Counted from the stretch's first letter, positions 8,078-16,964 are shown. The stretch: DNA of 44,970 nt from Thermodesulfobacteriota bacterium (GCA_028282925.1 JANQGV010000212.1:1-44970), one strand, 5' to 3'. The notes: generated by a model not told the origin, from the letters alone. A program made the numbers and translations.

Positions 8078-9574
8078 ATGAGACTACATTTTCTGATGGT
8101 AGTGGGTATCCTTGTTCTGCTGTGTGAAGCGGTGAGTGCCGCAGGGCCGGACTATACCATCGAGCTCGACTGTTCCCGGGTGAACGGCACCATCAAGTCT
8201 TTTGCCCATATCAACTGCGGCCCCCTGCCCAATCCCGACGTTGATAATGCTACGGATCTTACCCGGCAGTACCGGGAAGTCGGTATCAGCATGGTGCGCA
8301 ACCATGACTTTTCAGGGCCAACGGATGTGAGCTGGATTTTCCCCGACTGGGAGGCCGACCCCTCGCTTGAGTCGAGCTATGACTTCAGCGTCAGCGACAC
8401 CTATATTACCGCCATTGTTGAATCCGGGGCCGAAGTGTTTTTCCGACTGGGAGAGCGCGCCTCTACCGATGAAGCCCTGCGGCAGCCGCCGCCCGATTTT
8501 GATACCTGGGCCGAGGTGTGCAAACACATTGTAATGCACTATAACGAGGGGTGGGCCGACGGCTACCAGTACGGCATTACCTACTGGGAGGTGTGGAATG
8601 AGCCCGACCTTGAAGGGTTCTGGACCGGGACAGCCGAGCAGTATTACGAGATGTACCGTAAAACGGCCCAGACACTGAAAGCCCATGATCCATCTCTTAA
8701 GGTTGGCGGACCGTGTACCTCGTCCATAACCGACGAGCGGTTCACAAAAGGATTTCTGGACTATGTAACACAAAACAATGTGCCCCTTGATTTCTATTCG
8801 TGGCACCGCTATGCCGACACCCCCAACCAGCTCTACCTGGAGGCGCGGGCGGTGCGCGATATGCTGGATTCCTACGGAATGACCGAGTGTGAAAACATCA
8901 ATACCGAATGGAACATTAATCTCTTTCTTCCCCAGCGCGACAACGACAATGCCAAGAACGCGGCATTCACGGCCTGCAGCCTGACGGCGTTCCAGGATGC
9001 CGGCATTGATGCCGCCCTGCGTTACCGCGGAACCCAGGGCGACAGCGCTCTTGCCAGGATGATCGGGCTCGACCTCAGCCTTTTCACGGTGGACGGTACC
9101 TACAAGCGTCCGGCCCTTTCCTATCTGGCAATGCAGCACCTGGCGCAGGACAGCCCGGTGCGTATCGCAACCCCTGCCATGGATGCCGCACAGGGGATAA
9201 CCTGGCTGGCCGGGAAAAGTGCGGATAATTCTACGGTGACCGTTTTGATCAGCAACTATGATGCGGCGGACGCAACCTGTTCGCTGTCTGTCGGCAGCTT
9301 GCCATGGCAGGGGGAATACACTGCTGCACACTATCTCATTGACGAGCACCACCACTTTAAAAAGGTGGAACAAACCACGGAAAGCGGGTCGTTGTATTCC
9401 GCAACAGTTGCTGTGCACAGGAACTCGGTGCTGCTGGTGCGGCTTACTACCACGGAGGTGCTGCCGGCAGAAGGTCCCGAGGTGGCCGAGATACCGCCGG
9501 TGCTCCAAATGCCGATATTCGACGGGCTGTTCAGATTGCTGTCGTATTGGCTGCTGGTGTCGATATTCGGCTGA
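8078..9574 (+). CDS. Secreted GH39-like glycoside hydrolase with hydrophobic C-terminal tail
   Basis: A retaining beta-glycosidase of the (beta/alpha)8 GH-A type, closest to family 39 (beta-xylosidase / alpha-iduronidase). Starting at ATG 8078 (GGGGA site in front) gives 498 residues with a signal peptide ending near AVSAA. The acid/base is Glu175 in YWEVWNEPD and the nucleophile candidate is Glu277 in INTEWNI. The spacing of about 100 residues fits the clan. A C-terminal beta-rich region (about residues 370-465) follows. The protein ends in a hydrophobic stretch, FRLLSYWLLVSIFG, with no charged residues after it, which may hold it in a membrane. The sugar substrate cannot be read from sequence. 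Confidence 0.8.
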   Translation: MRLHFLMVVGILVLLCEAVSAAGPDYTIELDCSRVNGTIKSFAHINCGPLPNPDVDNATDLTRQYREVGISMVRNHDFSGPTDVSWIFPDWEADPSLESSYDFSVSDTYITAIVESGAEVFFRLGERASTDEALRQPPPDFDTWAEVCKHIVMHYNEGWADGYQYGITYWEVWNEPDLEGFWTGTAEQYYEMYRKTAQTLKAHDPSLKVGGPCTSSITDERFTKGFLDYVTQNNVPLDFYSWHRYADTPNQLYLEARAVRDMLDSYGMTECENINTEWNINLFLPQRDNDNAKNAAFTACSLTAFQDAGIDAALRYRGTQGDSALARMIGLDLSLFTVDGTYKRPALSYLAMQHLAQDSPVRIATPAMDAAQGITWLAGKSADNSTVTVLISNYDAADATCSLSVGSLPWQGEYTAAHYLIDEHHHFKKVEQTTESGSLYSATVAVHRNSVLLVRLTTTEVLPAEGPEVAEIPPVLQMPIFDGLFRLLSYWLLVSIFG

Positions 9575-9607
9575 TTTTCGACCTGTTTTTTATCGGGACA
9601 ACTACTC

Positions 9608-9635
9608 TTGACAAACACGCCCCGGTAGATAATAT
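9608..9635 (+). promoter_or_regulatory. Sigma70-type promoter for hybrid kinase 1
   Basis: TTGACA (9608-9613), 16-bp spacer, TAATAT (9630-9635), 34 bp after the glycosidase stop. The implied 5' leader is about 125 nt long. Confidence 0.55.
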
Positions 9636-9769
9636 AGTATATGAGGTAAATAACTCAGTATCGAATGATTATCAGGGCTGGTACCAAACAGTGTGTTTTG
9701 ATATAACCATCCTCTTGTAACGCACAGAAAAATCATCACAAATTAACTTCACGGCTTGGGGCGGTGAGT

Positions 9770-12076
9770 ATGACTGAAAAATCAACTCCTGAGGAGTTGG
9801 AATACAGGCTGTCGCATATTCAGCGACTGGCCAGAACAGGAATCTGGACGTGGGACATTGCAACAGGCAGCGTGGAATGGTCGCCGGAGGTGTATAGTAT
9901 CTTCGGTCTGGAGCCCGGGGGGTTTGCGCCTACCATAGAAAGCATAATCGGTCGCTTTCATCCAGATGCCCGTTGGATCGAGGACGAAATGCTGCAACGT
10001 GCCGCCAATCATGACGGCCCCTATGATTTTGAGGCCCGTATTATGCTGCCGGACGGAAGCGACGGGTACATAAAATCGACCTCCGAGGGGGTATACGATT
10101 CCACCGGCACGTTGATTGCAATACGGGGTGTTGTGCAGGACCTTACCGAGTTGAAGCAGGCTGAGATAGCTGTGCAGGCCCGGGAAGAGATGTTGAATGA
10201 AACCGGCAGAATGGCCCGGGTGGGCGGCTGGGAGCACAACCTGGAAACGGGTAAGGCCGTATGGACCCGGACCCTGTATGACATCATTGAAATTGAGTCC
10301 GGACGTCCACCCGGTGTCGATGAACATCTCGACTATTATCCCGAAAAAGACAGACGTATTCTTGAAAAGGCCTACCGGAAGGCGGTTGAGCAGGGTGCGC
10401 TGTTTGACCTTGAACTGCAGGTTCATACGGCTACGGGGACGTTGTTGTGGTGCCGGGTAACCGGTGAGCCGGTGTTTGAGCACGACCGCTGCATCAAGTT
10501 GCGGGGTGCGTTTCAAGACATAACCGGGCGTAAACAGGCCGAAGAAGCAGTACGGGCCAGTGATGCAAAATACCGTGAGTTGTTTGAAAAAAGCCGCGAT
10601 GCCATCGGCATCGTTGATTTGCAGGGCAATTTCATCACCTGTAATAACGCCTATGCCGATATGCTGGGCTATACCCCTGAAGAATTGCGGAACCTGAATT
10701 TTATCGAGGTGACACCCGAGAAGTGGCGCACGTGGGAGATGGAAGAGATTGTTGAAAAACAGATCAAGGCCAGGGGGTACTCCGATGTGTACGAAAAGGA
10801 GTATATCAGGAAAGACGGAACCGTTTTTCCTGTGGAACTGCGTTCGTATCTCATGCGCGATGAAGACGGCAACCCGACTGCGCTGTGGGGTTTTATCCGT
10901 GATATCAGCGAGCGCAAGCAGATGGAGAATCAACTGCAGCAGTCGCAGAAAATGGAGGCGGTCGGGACCCTTGCCGGAGGTATCGCCCACGATTTTAACA
11001 ACATTTTAGGGGGTATCATCGGTTATACGGAACTGGCACAGGATGAGGCAGCCGATGGAGGAACCTGTGCTGAATATCTGGGAGGTATTTTAAAATTGTC
11101 GATGCGTGCCCGCGACCTGGTCAGGCAGATATTGACCTTCAGCCGCAAAAGTCAGCCGACCAGGAAACCGATTCGACTTCACGGCATAGCCCGCGAAACC
11201 GTGCAGTTGCTGCGCTCGACGTTGCCATCGACTATTGAAATTCGTGAAAGTATCGATGAATCTTCGGGGCTGGTCATGGCCGACTCGACCCAGATGCACC
11301 AGATTATGGTGAACCTCGCCACAAATGCCGCCCATGCCATGGGCGATGAAGGTGGTGAACTGCATATAGTTATTGTCCCGAAATACATTTCTGAAAATGA
11401 AGCGGCGGCATACGAGGATATCCCGGCAGGAGACTATTTGCAACTGAAAGTGTCCGATACCGGATGCGGAATCGACGCAGTGATTATGCAGCGCATATTC
11501 GAACCCTTTTTCACCACCAAAACCGGCGATAAAGGTACCGGTATGGGGCTGGCCGTCGTGCATGGAATAGTGAAAAGCCACGGCGGCGCAATTAGTGTGG
11601 AAAGCCGTCCGGAAAAAGGTACGGCAATTACGATTCTGCTTCCATGTATTGCTGCCCAGGGTGATTCGGCGGCAGTGGAAGGTTCCCCAGGTGTACCGGT
11701 CGGCAGGGAACGTATCCTGTTTGTAGACGATGAGGAGGCCTTGATAGAACTGGGGCAAAAAATTTTGTCATCCCTGGGGTATGCTGTTGAAGCGACACAG
11801 AGCAGTACCCAGGCCCTGGAGCTGTTTCGGCGGGATCCCGGCCGGTTCGACGCGGTTGTTACGGACCATACCATGCCGCACATCACCGGTTATGAGCTTG
11901 CAAAGCAGATCCTTGCATTGCGCGCCGATATTCCTGTCGTTCTGTGCACGGGGTACAGCGAGACGGTTTCGGAGGAGAAAGCCAAAAGGATCGGGATTAA
12001 AGAATTTGTTTTAAAGCCTTTCGATAAAAAGGAACTTGCGGAGACTATACGTAAAGTATTAGACGCCGCAGGGTGA
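9770..12076 (+). CDS. Hybrid histidine kinase 1: three PAS domains, HisKA, HATPase, receiver
   Basis: About 768 residues from ATG 9770; a GTG two codons earlier is also possible. No membrane segment, so a cytosolic sensor. Order: PAS (about 15-130, IWTWDIATGSVEW), PAS (about 150-255, GWEHNLETG), PAS (about 265-385, ending WGFIRDISERK), dimerisation and phosphoacceptor QKMEAVGTLAGGIAHDFNN with the His in AHDF, ATPase (NLATNAAHAMG, DTGCGID, GTGMGLAVVHGIV), and a C-terminal receiver (VDDEEALIEL, phospho-Asp in VTDHTMP, VLKPFDKKE). The receiver is the CheY-like type that follows NtrB-class kinases. No separate response regulator is adjacent, so the output partner is unknown. A close paralogue lies at 41-43 kb. 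Confidence 0.93.
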   Translation: MTEKSTPEELEYRLSHIQRLARTGIWTWDIATGSVEWSPEVYSIFGLEPGGFAPTIESIIGRFHPDARWIEDEMLQRAANHDGPYDFEARIMLPDGSDGYIKSTSEGVYDSTGTLIAIRGVVQDLTELKQAEIAVQAREEMLNETGRMARVGGWEHNLETGKAVWTRTLYDIIEIESGRPPGVDEHLDYYPEKDRRILEKAYRKAVEQGALFDLELQVHTATGTLLWCRVTGEPVFEHDRCIKLRGAFQDITGRKQAEEAVRASDAKYRELFEKSRDAIGIVDLQGNFITCNNAYADMLGYTPEELRNLNFIEVTPEKWRTWEMEEIVEKQIKARGYSDVYEKEYIRKDGTVFPVELRSYLMRDEDGNPTALWGFIRDISERKQMENQLQQSQKMEAVGTLAGGIAHDFNNILGGIIGYTELAQDEAADGGTCAEYLGGILKLSMRARDLVRQILTFSRKSQPTRKPIRLHGIARETVQLLRSTLPSTIEIRESIDESSGLVMADSTQMHQIMVNLATNAAHAMGDEGGELHIVIVPKYISENEAAAYEDIPAGDYLQLKVSDTGCGIDAVIMQRIFEPFFTTKTGDKGTGMGLAVVHGIVKSHGGAISVESRPEKGTAITILLPCIAAQGDSAAVEGSPGVPVGRERILFVDDEEALIELGQKILSSLGYAVEATQSSTQALELFRRDPGRFDAVVTDHTMPHITGYELAKQILALRADIPVVLCTGYSETVSEEKAKRIGIKEFVLKPFDKKELAETIRKVLDAAG

Positions 12077-12375
12077 GGGGGGCGGAAAACGCCCATCTTC
12101 TGTGTTACGCTTGGTCTGTGTCACTGCGATGTACTGGTTAGTTCCGGAACAAACGAAGCATTCTGCTGCGGATGCCGCAATACCACAATCTACCGTCTGT
12201 ACTCCTTCCAGCCTCATCAACGTACTAAAAAGTACGATTCTTCGGCTTCCAGTCCGAGCAGCCGTTATCTTCCGGCATTGCAGCCCCCTCGCGACGAATG
12301 TTCGCTTGCTCTGGAACTAAGGTGCCTCGTTCCCCAGACCATCGCGTGCCTTGAATCTGAACAATTCCCCCCCCC
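12075..12375. repeat. R1 repeat, copy a (with nested palindromic insertion)
   Basis: Left end GAGGGGGGCGGAAAAC overlaps the kinase stop codon. The right end finishes in CAATTCCCCCCCCC, two bases before the stop codon of the opposite-strand PilZ gene. The element therefore fills the whole gap between two convergent genes. Core words CCATCTTCTGTGTTACGC and GCGTGCCTTGAATCTGAAC match the other R1 copies. The inner stem pair GGTCTG / CAGACC also pairs. The apex is expanded by about 190 bp. Confidence 0.85.
12133..12324. repeat. Palindromic insertion nested in the apex of R1 copy a
   Basis: TAGTTCCGGAAC on the left pairs imperfectly with CTCTGGAACTA on the right. Further complementarity continues inward: CTGCGGATGCCGCAA against TTCCGGCATTGCAG. 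The centre is the perfect hairpin CGTACT-AAAA-AGTACG. It has no counterpart in R1 copies b, c or d. Boundaries are approximate. Confidence 0.6.
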
Positions 12376-12377
12376 AA

Positions 12378-12752
12378 TTAGATAGTTCCTTTGCGGGTGT
12401 GTTTTTCGATAAACTGGTCTAAGAGGCCGGCCTGCTTTTCGGAGAGCTTGGTAAACACCAGACCGCAACGCCTTGTGACGAACGAGACGGGATAGAGCAT
12501 GTGGGGGTCAAGAGGCCGGTCATATACTATCCTGCAGGGGATTTCAGACAGGTAGAATTTTTCACCGGAGAGAAATATGCGGACATAGGTGGCCTGCGGG
12601 ATTTCATCGAAGGTGTCTGTAATGTGCTCAAACGCCATGCCGCCGCGGCTGATGTCATTCAGACGGCCTACCCGTGAGTCGCCGTTGCCGCAGGCAACAA
12701 AAATGTTTCCCCTGGGTACGTAACGGTTTGTCTTGCGTTGCTCGATACCCAT
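12378..12752 (-). CDS. PilZ-domain c-di-GMP-binding protein 1
   Basis: 124 residues consisting of one PilZ domain. The c-di-GMP signature is present: an RxxxR-type stretch in RKTNRYVPRG near the N-terminus and (D/N)xSxxG as NDISRGGMAF at about 32-41. PilZ proteins pass the second messenger cyclic di-GMP to targets in motility, secretion or polysaccharide synthesis. No GGDEF/EAL enzyme is in the window, so the signal source is elsewhere. It converges on hybrid kinase 1 with only R1 copy a between. A second, diverged PilZ protein is at 32.2 kb. Confidence 0.88.
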   Translation of the reverse strand: MGIEQRKTNRYVPRGNIFVACGNGDSRVGRLNDISRGGMAFEHITDTFDEIPQATYVRIFLSGEKFYLSEIPCRIVYDRPLDPHMLYPVSFVTRRCGLVFTKLSEKQAGLLDQFIEKHTRKGTI

Positions 12753-12876
12753 TAAGACCTCAAAGATTGGTTGCGGCTGCTATGCCTTTGCTGAGGCCCG
12801 GTCTTTTTCTGTCGCAGTTGTACTTTATAGTAATACCCTGATGCCGATTGTCAAGAAATAATATCTCTGCCTAAAG

Positions 12877-13005
12877 GAGGGCTGCCGTCCTCATAAAAAA
12901 CATCGCCTTCGACGATGGATCCTATGAAGAAGTCAATAACGGCACGGCTGTGCCCTTGAAAAAGACCCTTTCAGGGCCTTTTCAAGCCACCCGTTTCATG
13001 GGTGG
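12877..13005. repeat. Run of five small hairpins downstream of the HATPase-GNAT gene
   Basis: Five consecutive inverted repeats: GAGG/CCTC (12877-12892); CATCG/CGATG (12901-12917); GGCAC/GTGCC (12941-12954); CTTGAAAA/TTTTCAAG with an inner CCCT/AGGG (12955-12986); and CCACCC/GGGTGG (12987-13005). The third, fourth and fifth abut with no gap. The run ends 7 nt from the minus-strand stop codon at 13013. The last two could act as terminators for that gene, but there is no clear T-run. Confidence 0.65.
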
Positions 13006-13012
13006 TTATTGA

Positions 13013-14503
13013 TTACAGGTTGGGATCTCTGTCTCTGATATAGTCAAGCAGTTCCCGGCCAAGGTTGGAGGCAATCTGCATATCATCATAGCTGAATACC
13101 TGCTGGTTCAAATACTGCAGTACCAGCCGGTCTTTGCCCTGTGAGCCGGGCACAATTCCGCAGAAGAAAAAACCCAGCTTTTCAAAAGCTTCGGTTTCCA
13201 TGGCGGTTGCGGGGTCCGACAGGTTGAGGTACAGGTAGATTGTTTCAAGCCGGTCGGTGCAAAGCTTTTTCAGGAGGCGGGAGAGTTCTTCGGCCGCGGT
13301 GTCGCCATAGGTGTGCAGTTCGATCTTGGCGGCCATGAAGTTGTCGACGCTCACGCTCAGGTCGGTGCCGGCCGGTTTTGTGCCGGCCAGGTTTGGGGCG
13401 GGATCGGTAAAGGTCGGGCCGACATCAATGTTGGCATATATTTTTTGGATCATGTCCTTATGCTGCGGGGGAGCATAGATGACCGATTCTTCCGGTTTTG
13501 CAAGATACTTGAAACAGTACATGGAGCTGCGGCGCTGCCCCTGAGCGGTCTCGATGCCCTTATATTCAGCCGGCGGCAGCTTGGACAGAAAAAGAGCACA
13601 GTCGCGCATGCCGTACTTATGGACGCCTTTTTGTGAAAAAGCATGGGTAGCAGTTGCGTTGCCGTATATACCAGTGAGTTTTCTCTTTTCGGCTTCATTC
13701 ATCATGGCATCAAGCAGCCGGCCCAGACACCCCTGTCCCCTGAACGACGGTTTTACAAAGGCAATGCCGCCTTCGGCTACGTTGTTGTCATGCTCGTCTA
13801 TTACCAGGGCGATATGACCGGTGATTTCATTGTCGGCGGTCACGGCAATGAGGGAGATCATGCTTTCGGCCCGGTTAAGGTCCCGGACGCGTTCCGGATA
13901 GTAGATATTTTCGTGGGTATAGCTGTATCCATAGGCCATGTAAGCGCACTTGCACACCTCTACCGCTTCGTCGGGCTGCATAAGCCTCACGGTGTAGTCA
14001 ACCTTCTCGGGGGTGTGCTGCGATTCAGGGGCTGCTTCAGGGGAGGCGCCCTGCATGTATTCCTGAACATTTTTTGTGCCGAGGTATTTTTCCAGATGGG
14101 TTTCCTTGCCTTCGCGGCCCATGTTGTGAAAGGTGACGTCGTCCATGAATTGCTTCATGATATAGGTGCCCAGTCCCTGGGCGGACAGCTCGGCTTTCAG
14201 CTTTTCCTTGTCGAATTCCGGGGTTCGGGACGGATCGAAGGGGATGCCCTTTTCCTTGAGAATGATTTTAAGGCCCAGGGGTGTTTTTTCGCAGAGGATT
14301 GACACAGTATCTTCCTGGCCGGACTCAAAGGCATGTTGCAGAATATTGGTAACTGCTTCTTCCGTGCCGAGCTGAATTTTTTTGATGTCTTCTTCAGTAA
14401 AGCCGATTACTTTTGCTACTTCAGCTACATAGGTTGTAACTATCGGTAACAGGGAAATGTCATTGGGTATGGTCAATGCCGTTTGTCGGGTTTCCTGCAG
14501 CAT
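13013..14503 (-). CDS. HATPase (RsbW-like) - GNAT acetyltransferase fusion protein
   Basis: Start chosen at ATG 14503 (MLQETRQTALTIPND) with GGGGG upstream; the 65-residue extension in the track ORF lacks support. The product is 496 residues. Residues about 1-135 are a serine-kinase/anti-sigma type ATPase: GTEEAVTNILQHAF (N box), PFDPSRTP and SAQGLGTYIMKQFMD (G box). Residues about 165-325 are a GNAT domain with the acetyl-CoA loop SFRGQGCLGRLLDAMM. A further 150-residue C-terminal part has beta-strand-rich segments of unknown class. The ATPase half would phosphorylate or bind an anti-anti-sigma partner and the GNAT half acetylate an amine. The physical link between them is the notable point. 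No STAS partner is adjacent. Confidence 0.8.
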   Translation of the reverse strand: MLQETRQTALTIPNDISLLPIVTTYVAEVAKVIGFTEEDIKKIQLGTEEAVTNILQHAFESGQEDTVSILCEKTPLGLKIILKEKGIPFDPSRTPEFDKEKLKAELSAQGLGTYIMKQFMDDVTFHNMGREGKETHLEKYLGTKNVQEYMQGASPEAAPESQHTPEKVDYTVRLMQPDEAVEVCKCAYMAYGYSYTHENIYYPERVRDLNRAESMISLIAVTADNEITGHIALVIDEHDNNVAEGGIAFVKPSFRGQGCLGRLLDAMMNEAEKRKLTGIYGNATATHAFSQKGVHKYGMRDCALFLSKLPPAEYKGIETAQGQRRSSMYCFKYLAKPEESVIYAPPQHKDMIQKIYANIDVGPTFTDPAPNLAGTKPAGTDLSVSVDNFMAAKIELHTYGDTAAEELSRLLKKLCTDRLETIYLYLNLSDPATAMETEAFEKLGFFFCGIVPGSQGKDRLVLQYLNQQVFSYDDMQIASNLGRELLDYIRDRDPNL

Positions 14504-14811
14504 GCGATGCCCCCGCTGAATGATACATGAAGGTGATTTGGTTAAAAAATTATATAATATGTTGCCGTTAAAGCCAAGTTTTAGTTTCGGAGGCTTTCGT
14601 AAAACGTCCACTTTCGGCGGTGCGTTCTGCATCGGAACACGTGCCCATCCGGCCGGTGTTTCTCTAAACGACGGTATTAAAAAACAAAGCATACGCAACA
14701 GGTTAGAACGGATGCGGAAATCAGGTGTTGAGTCTTATATGCAGGAGTAGTATTATTATATCTTTAATCAGGTAGTGGTTTCTGAACTGAACAGCAGGGA
14801 GCTTGAGAAGT
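14504..14811. other. 308-bp divergent intergenic region
   Basis: Lies between the divergently transcribed HATPase-GNAT and FAD oxidoreductase genes and must hold both promoters. An AT-rich stretch (AAAAAATTATATAATATG, about 14543-14560) is a plausible -10 region for the minus-strand gene. The ORFs crossing it (14520-14750, and the N-terminal extension of the minus gene) have no ribosome sites. Confidence 0.4.
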
Positions 14812-16398
14812 ATGAAAGACATGTATGATGTGGCTATTATCGGCGGCGGGCTGGGCGGCCTGTCCTGCGGGGCCTGGCTGGCCCATAAAGGTATGAGCGT
14901 AGCTGTGATTGAGCAGAACCGGCAGGTCGGTGGATTCTGTTCGAGCTACAAGCGCGAAGGATATAATTTTAACCTGGCCGCCTCTGAGGTAACCGGCACC
15001 ACGGATCAGGGGTTGATTATGAGGACCCTCCGGGCGCTGGGGATCGAGAATGAAATTGAATTTATTCCCCTTGAGCAGGGGTATCAAGTACACTTCCCCG
15101 ATTTTGACTATTATATCTATTCAGGCGGTGCCGATGCCCGTGAGCGTTTCATGGAACAGTTTATCAAGCTGTTTCCCGGTGAGAGGAGCGGCATAAAAGG
15201 TTTTTTTGACGCCCTGGTTAAGATCAACGAGCAGGCCGATTATGCTACGTTCCTGGGAACGGGGCCGATGGACATCGCCCGAATTCTTTTTAAATGTCCG
15301 GCCATACTCAAAAACATGGGTAAGTCGATCGACTCATTTATGAACAGTTTCGTCAGCGACCCAAAACTCAGGGCGGCCCTTTCTATAAATTCCACCTGTG
15401 CCAACCTGCCGCCATCCAAAATGTCGGCCATGGGGATAGCCGGACTGCTGATTGAGGGCGGCCTTTCCATTCCCCATGTTGTCGGCGGCGCCCAGGCCGT
15501 GCCCGAAGCATTCGCCAAAAGCGTGCGTGACCGGGGAGGTGATGTGATAACCGGCAAGCTGGTCGACAGGATACTGGTAGAAAACGGTAAAGCCTGCGGG
15601 GTGCGGGTGATGGACTCGGGGATAGGTGATGAGCCCGGAGGCGGGGCGCCCGTGGAGATCAAAGCCCGCTACGTTGTATCTAATGCCTCGGCCCGCCGCA
15701 CATTCGGCTCGCTTCTGGAAGAAGAGCATGTCGGAAAGCGATTTCTTAATAAGATCAACGCACTTGAGCCCACGCCGCCGTTCTGTGCGTTGTTCCTGGG
15801 ACTGGATATGGATCTGAAGGCCATGGGACTGGCGCCGGCCCTGCATATTCACACCTCCACCTACGATACCGAAGAGCACTTTAAAAACCTGAAGGCCAAA
15901 ATGCTCGATGAGGCCGCACCCGATCCGCTGTTCAGGTTTCAGCTTGCGAACCTCAGTGATCCCGCATCGGCCCCGCCGGGCAAAACAGCGCTGGTGATCC
16001 ATACTATTCCAGCCCCGGTGGATGGCTGGGACGAGCCGGATTTTGAGAAGAAGGTTGCCGATGTAATGATCAAACGGGCGGAAAAGAAGATTCCCGGACT
16101 TTCCAAACATATTGAGTACCAGGAGTTTTGGTCGCCGCGCACCATTGACCGATATGTCATGAGCGGGTCGGACGCCAGTATCGGCTGGGCTCTTACGCCT
16201 CAGCAGGTCGGCCCCAAGCGGCTGGCCCAGGACACCCCCGTAGGTAACCTGTATCTGAGCGGCCACTGGACCCGCCCCGCACTGGGGATTATCGGAGTGG
16301 TTGTGTCGGGGTTGCAGGCGGCACGGATGATTTTGGGAAAAGAGGGTGTTGCGGAGCCGTTGGAGGATATTGGGATACGCAAAGGTGTCCGTGTTTAA
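14812..16398 (+). CDS. CrtI / phytoene-desaturase-like FAD-dependent oxidoreductase
   Basis: Start set at ATG 14812 (MKDMYDVAIIGGG), 528 residues; the track uses an upstream TTG. The N-terminus is a Rossmann FAD site, VAIIGGGLGGLSCGAWLAHK, followed by VIEQNRQVGGFCSS. The C-terminus has the second FAD motif, GNLYLSGHWTRPALGIIGVV. Length and both motifs fit the amine-oxidase/CrtI superfamily (phytoene desaturase, retinol saturase and related enzymes). No carotenoid genes are nearby, so the lipid or isoprenoid substrate is unknown. R1 copy b starts at the base after its TAA. Confidence 0.85.
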   Translation: MKDMYDVAIIGGGLGGLSCGAWLAHKGMSVAVIEQNRQVGGFCSSYKREGYNFNLAASEVTGTTDQGLIMRTLRALGIENEIEFIPLEQGYQVHFPDFDYYIYSGGADARERFMEQFIKLFPGERSGIKGFFDALVKINEQADYATFLGTGPMDIARILFKCPAILKNMGKSIDSFMNSFVSDPKLRAALSINSTCANLPPSKMSAMGIAGLLIEGGLSIPHVVGGAQAVPEAFAKSVRDRGGDVITGKLVDRILVENGKACGVRVMDSGIGDEPGGGAPVEIKARYVVSNASARRTFGSLLEEEHVGKRFLNKINALEPTPPFCALFLGLDMDLKAMGLAPALHIHTSTYDTEEHFKNLKAKMLDEAAPDPLFRFQLANLSDPASAPPGKTALVIHTIPAPVDGWDEPDFEKKVADVMIKRAEKKIPGLSKHIEYQEFWSPRTIDRYVMSGSDASIGWALTPQQVGPKRLAQDTPVGNLYLSGHWTRPALGIIGVVVSGLQAARMILGKEGVAEPLEDIGIRKGVRV

Positions 16399-16530
16399 GG
16401 GAGAGGGGGCCGGAAAACATTCATCTTCTTTGTTGCACTCATCTTTCGTCACTGCGGCGTACACACCAAGTACGCCTCATTCCTCAAGATTTCGTGCGCC
16501 TTGAATCTGGACATTTTCCGACCCCTCTCT
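16399..16530. repeat. R1 repeat, copy b
   Basis: Begins immediately after the oxidoreductase stop codon. Terminal stem GAGAGGGGGCCGGAAAA pairs with TTTTCCGACCCCTCTC. The core GTCACTGCGGCGTAC ... GTACGCCTCATTC forms the apical stem. Same orientation as the other copies. Confidence 0.9.
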
Positions 16531-16609
16531 GAAAAATGGAAAACAACCATCTTCTGCGTTGAAGTGAGTGTGTGCTAAAATGCGATGTGATTTTTTTTAA
16601 ACCAGATAT

Positions 16610-16817
16610 GACGCAAGCGCCACCCCCTTTTCTTTGCGCGCCAAAGAAAAGGAGGCAAAAGAAAGGCGCCCTGCAACTTGTCCCGCCGTGGCGGGATACC
16701 CTCGCGGCACGGTTTCATCCGGCGGGTCAACAAACTCGCCCCGGCAAGCCGTGGCTCAAACATGTCGCCCCTTGTCTCCGTCTGAAACCGCTGCACTCGG
16801 CTGCGTTGCAATGGGAC
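16610..16817. repeat. R2 repeat, copy a
   Basis: About 208 bp. Opens with the hairpin CTTTTCTTTG-CGCGC-CAAAGAAAAG (16627-16651), then GGCGCCCTGCAAC, the hairpin TCCCGCC-GT-GGCGGGA, and the long-range stem CGGTTTCA / TGAAACCG; it ends in CGGCTGCGTTGCAATGGGA. It matches copies b and c throughout. The ORFs over it in the track are not genes. The 145 bp from here to the next gene shows nothing recognisable. Confidence 0.88.
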
Positions 16818-16964
16818 CAAGAAGTCCCGTAAGGAATCAAAAGAAAGAGTCTTTGTTAATCAATCTTGCCTACTCAGTTCCTTTTTTGATTTCAAGGATG
16901 GATGTGCAGGAGATTGAGGAAAGATGTGTGTGGCCGGTTCAGAGGATGATTCAGTGCGCGGGGC

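Noticed and set aside
12894-13012. 40-codon open frame reading NIAFDDGSYEEVNN...
   Set aside because: No ATG/GTG/TTG start within the frame; the region is better described as a hairpin run. Kept only as a competing explanation in that finding.
14504-14698. 65-residue N-terminal extension of the HATPase-GNAT protein
   Set aside because: Rich in Pro/Lys/Arg with no domain, and the internal ATG at 14503 has a good ribosome site directly before the conserved domain.
16572-16832. Overlapping ORFs (86, 81 and 115 codons) over R2 copy a
   Set aside because: They translate the structured repeat; other R2 copies give similar short products with different lengths and frames, so no coding constraint is seen.
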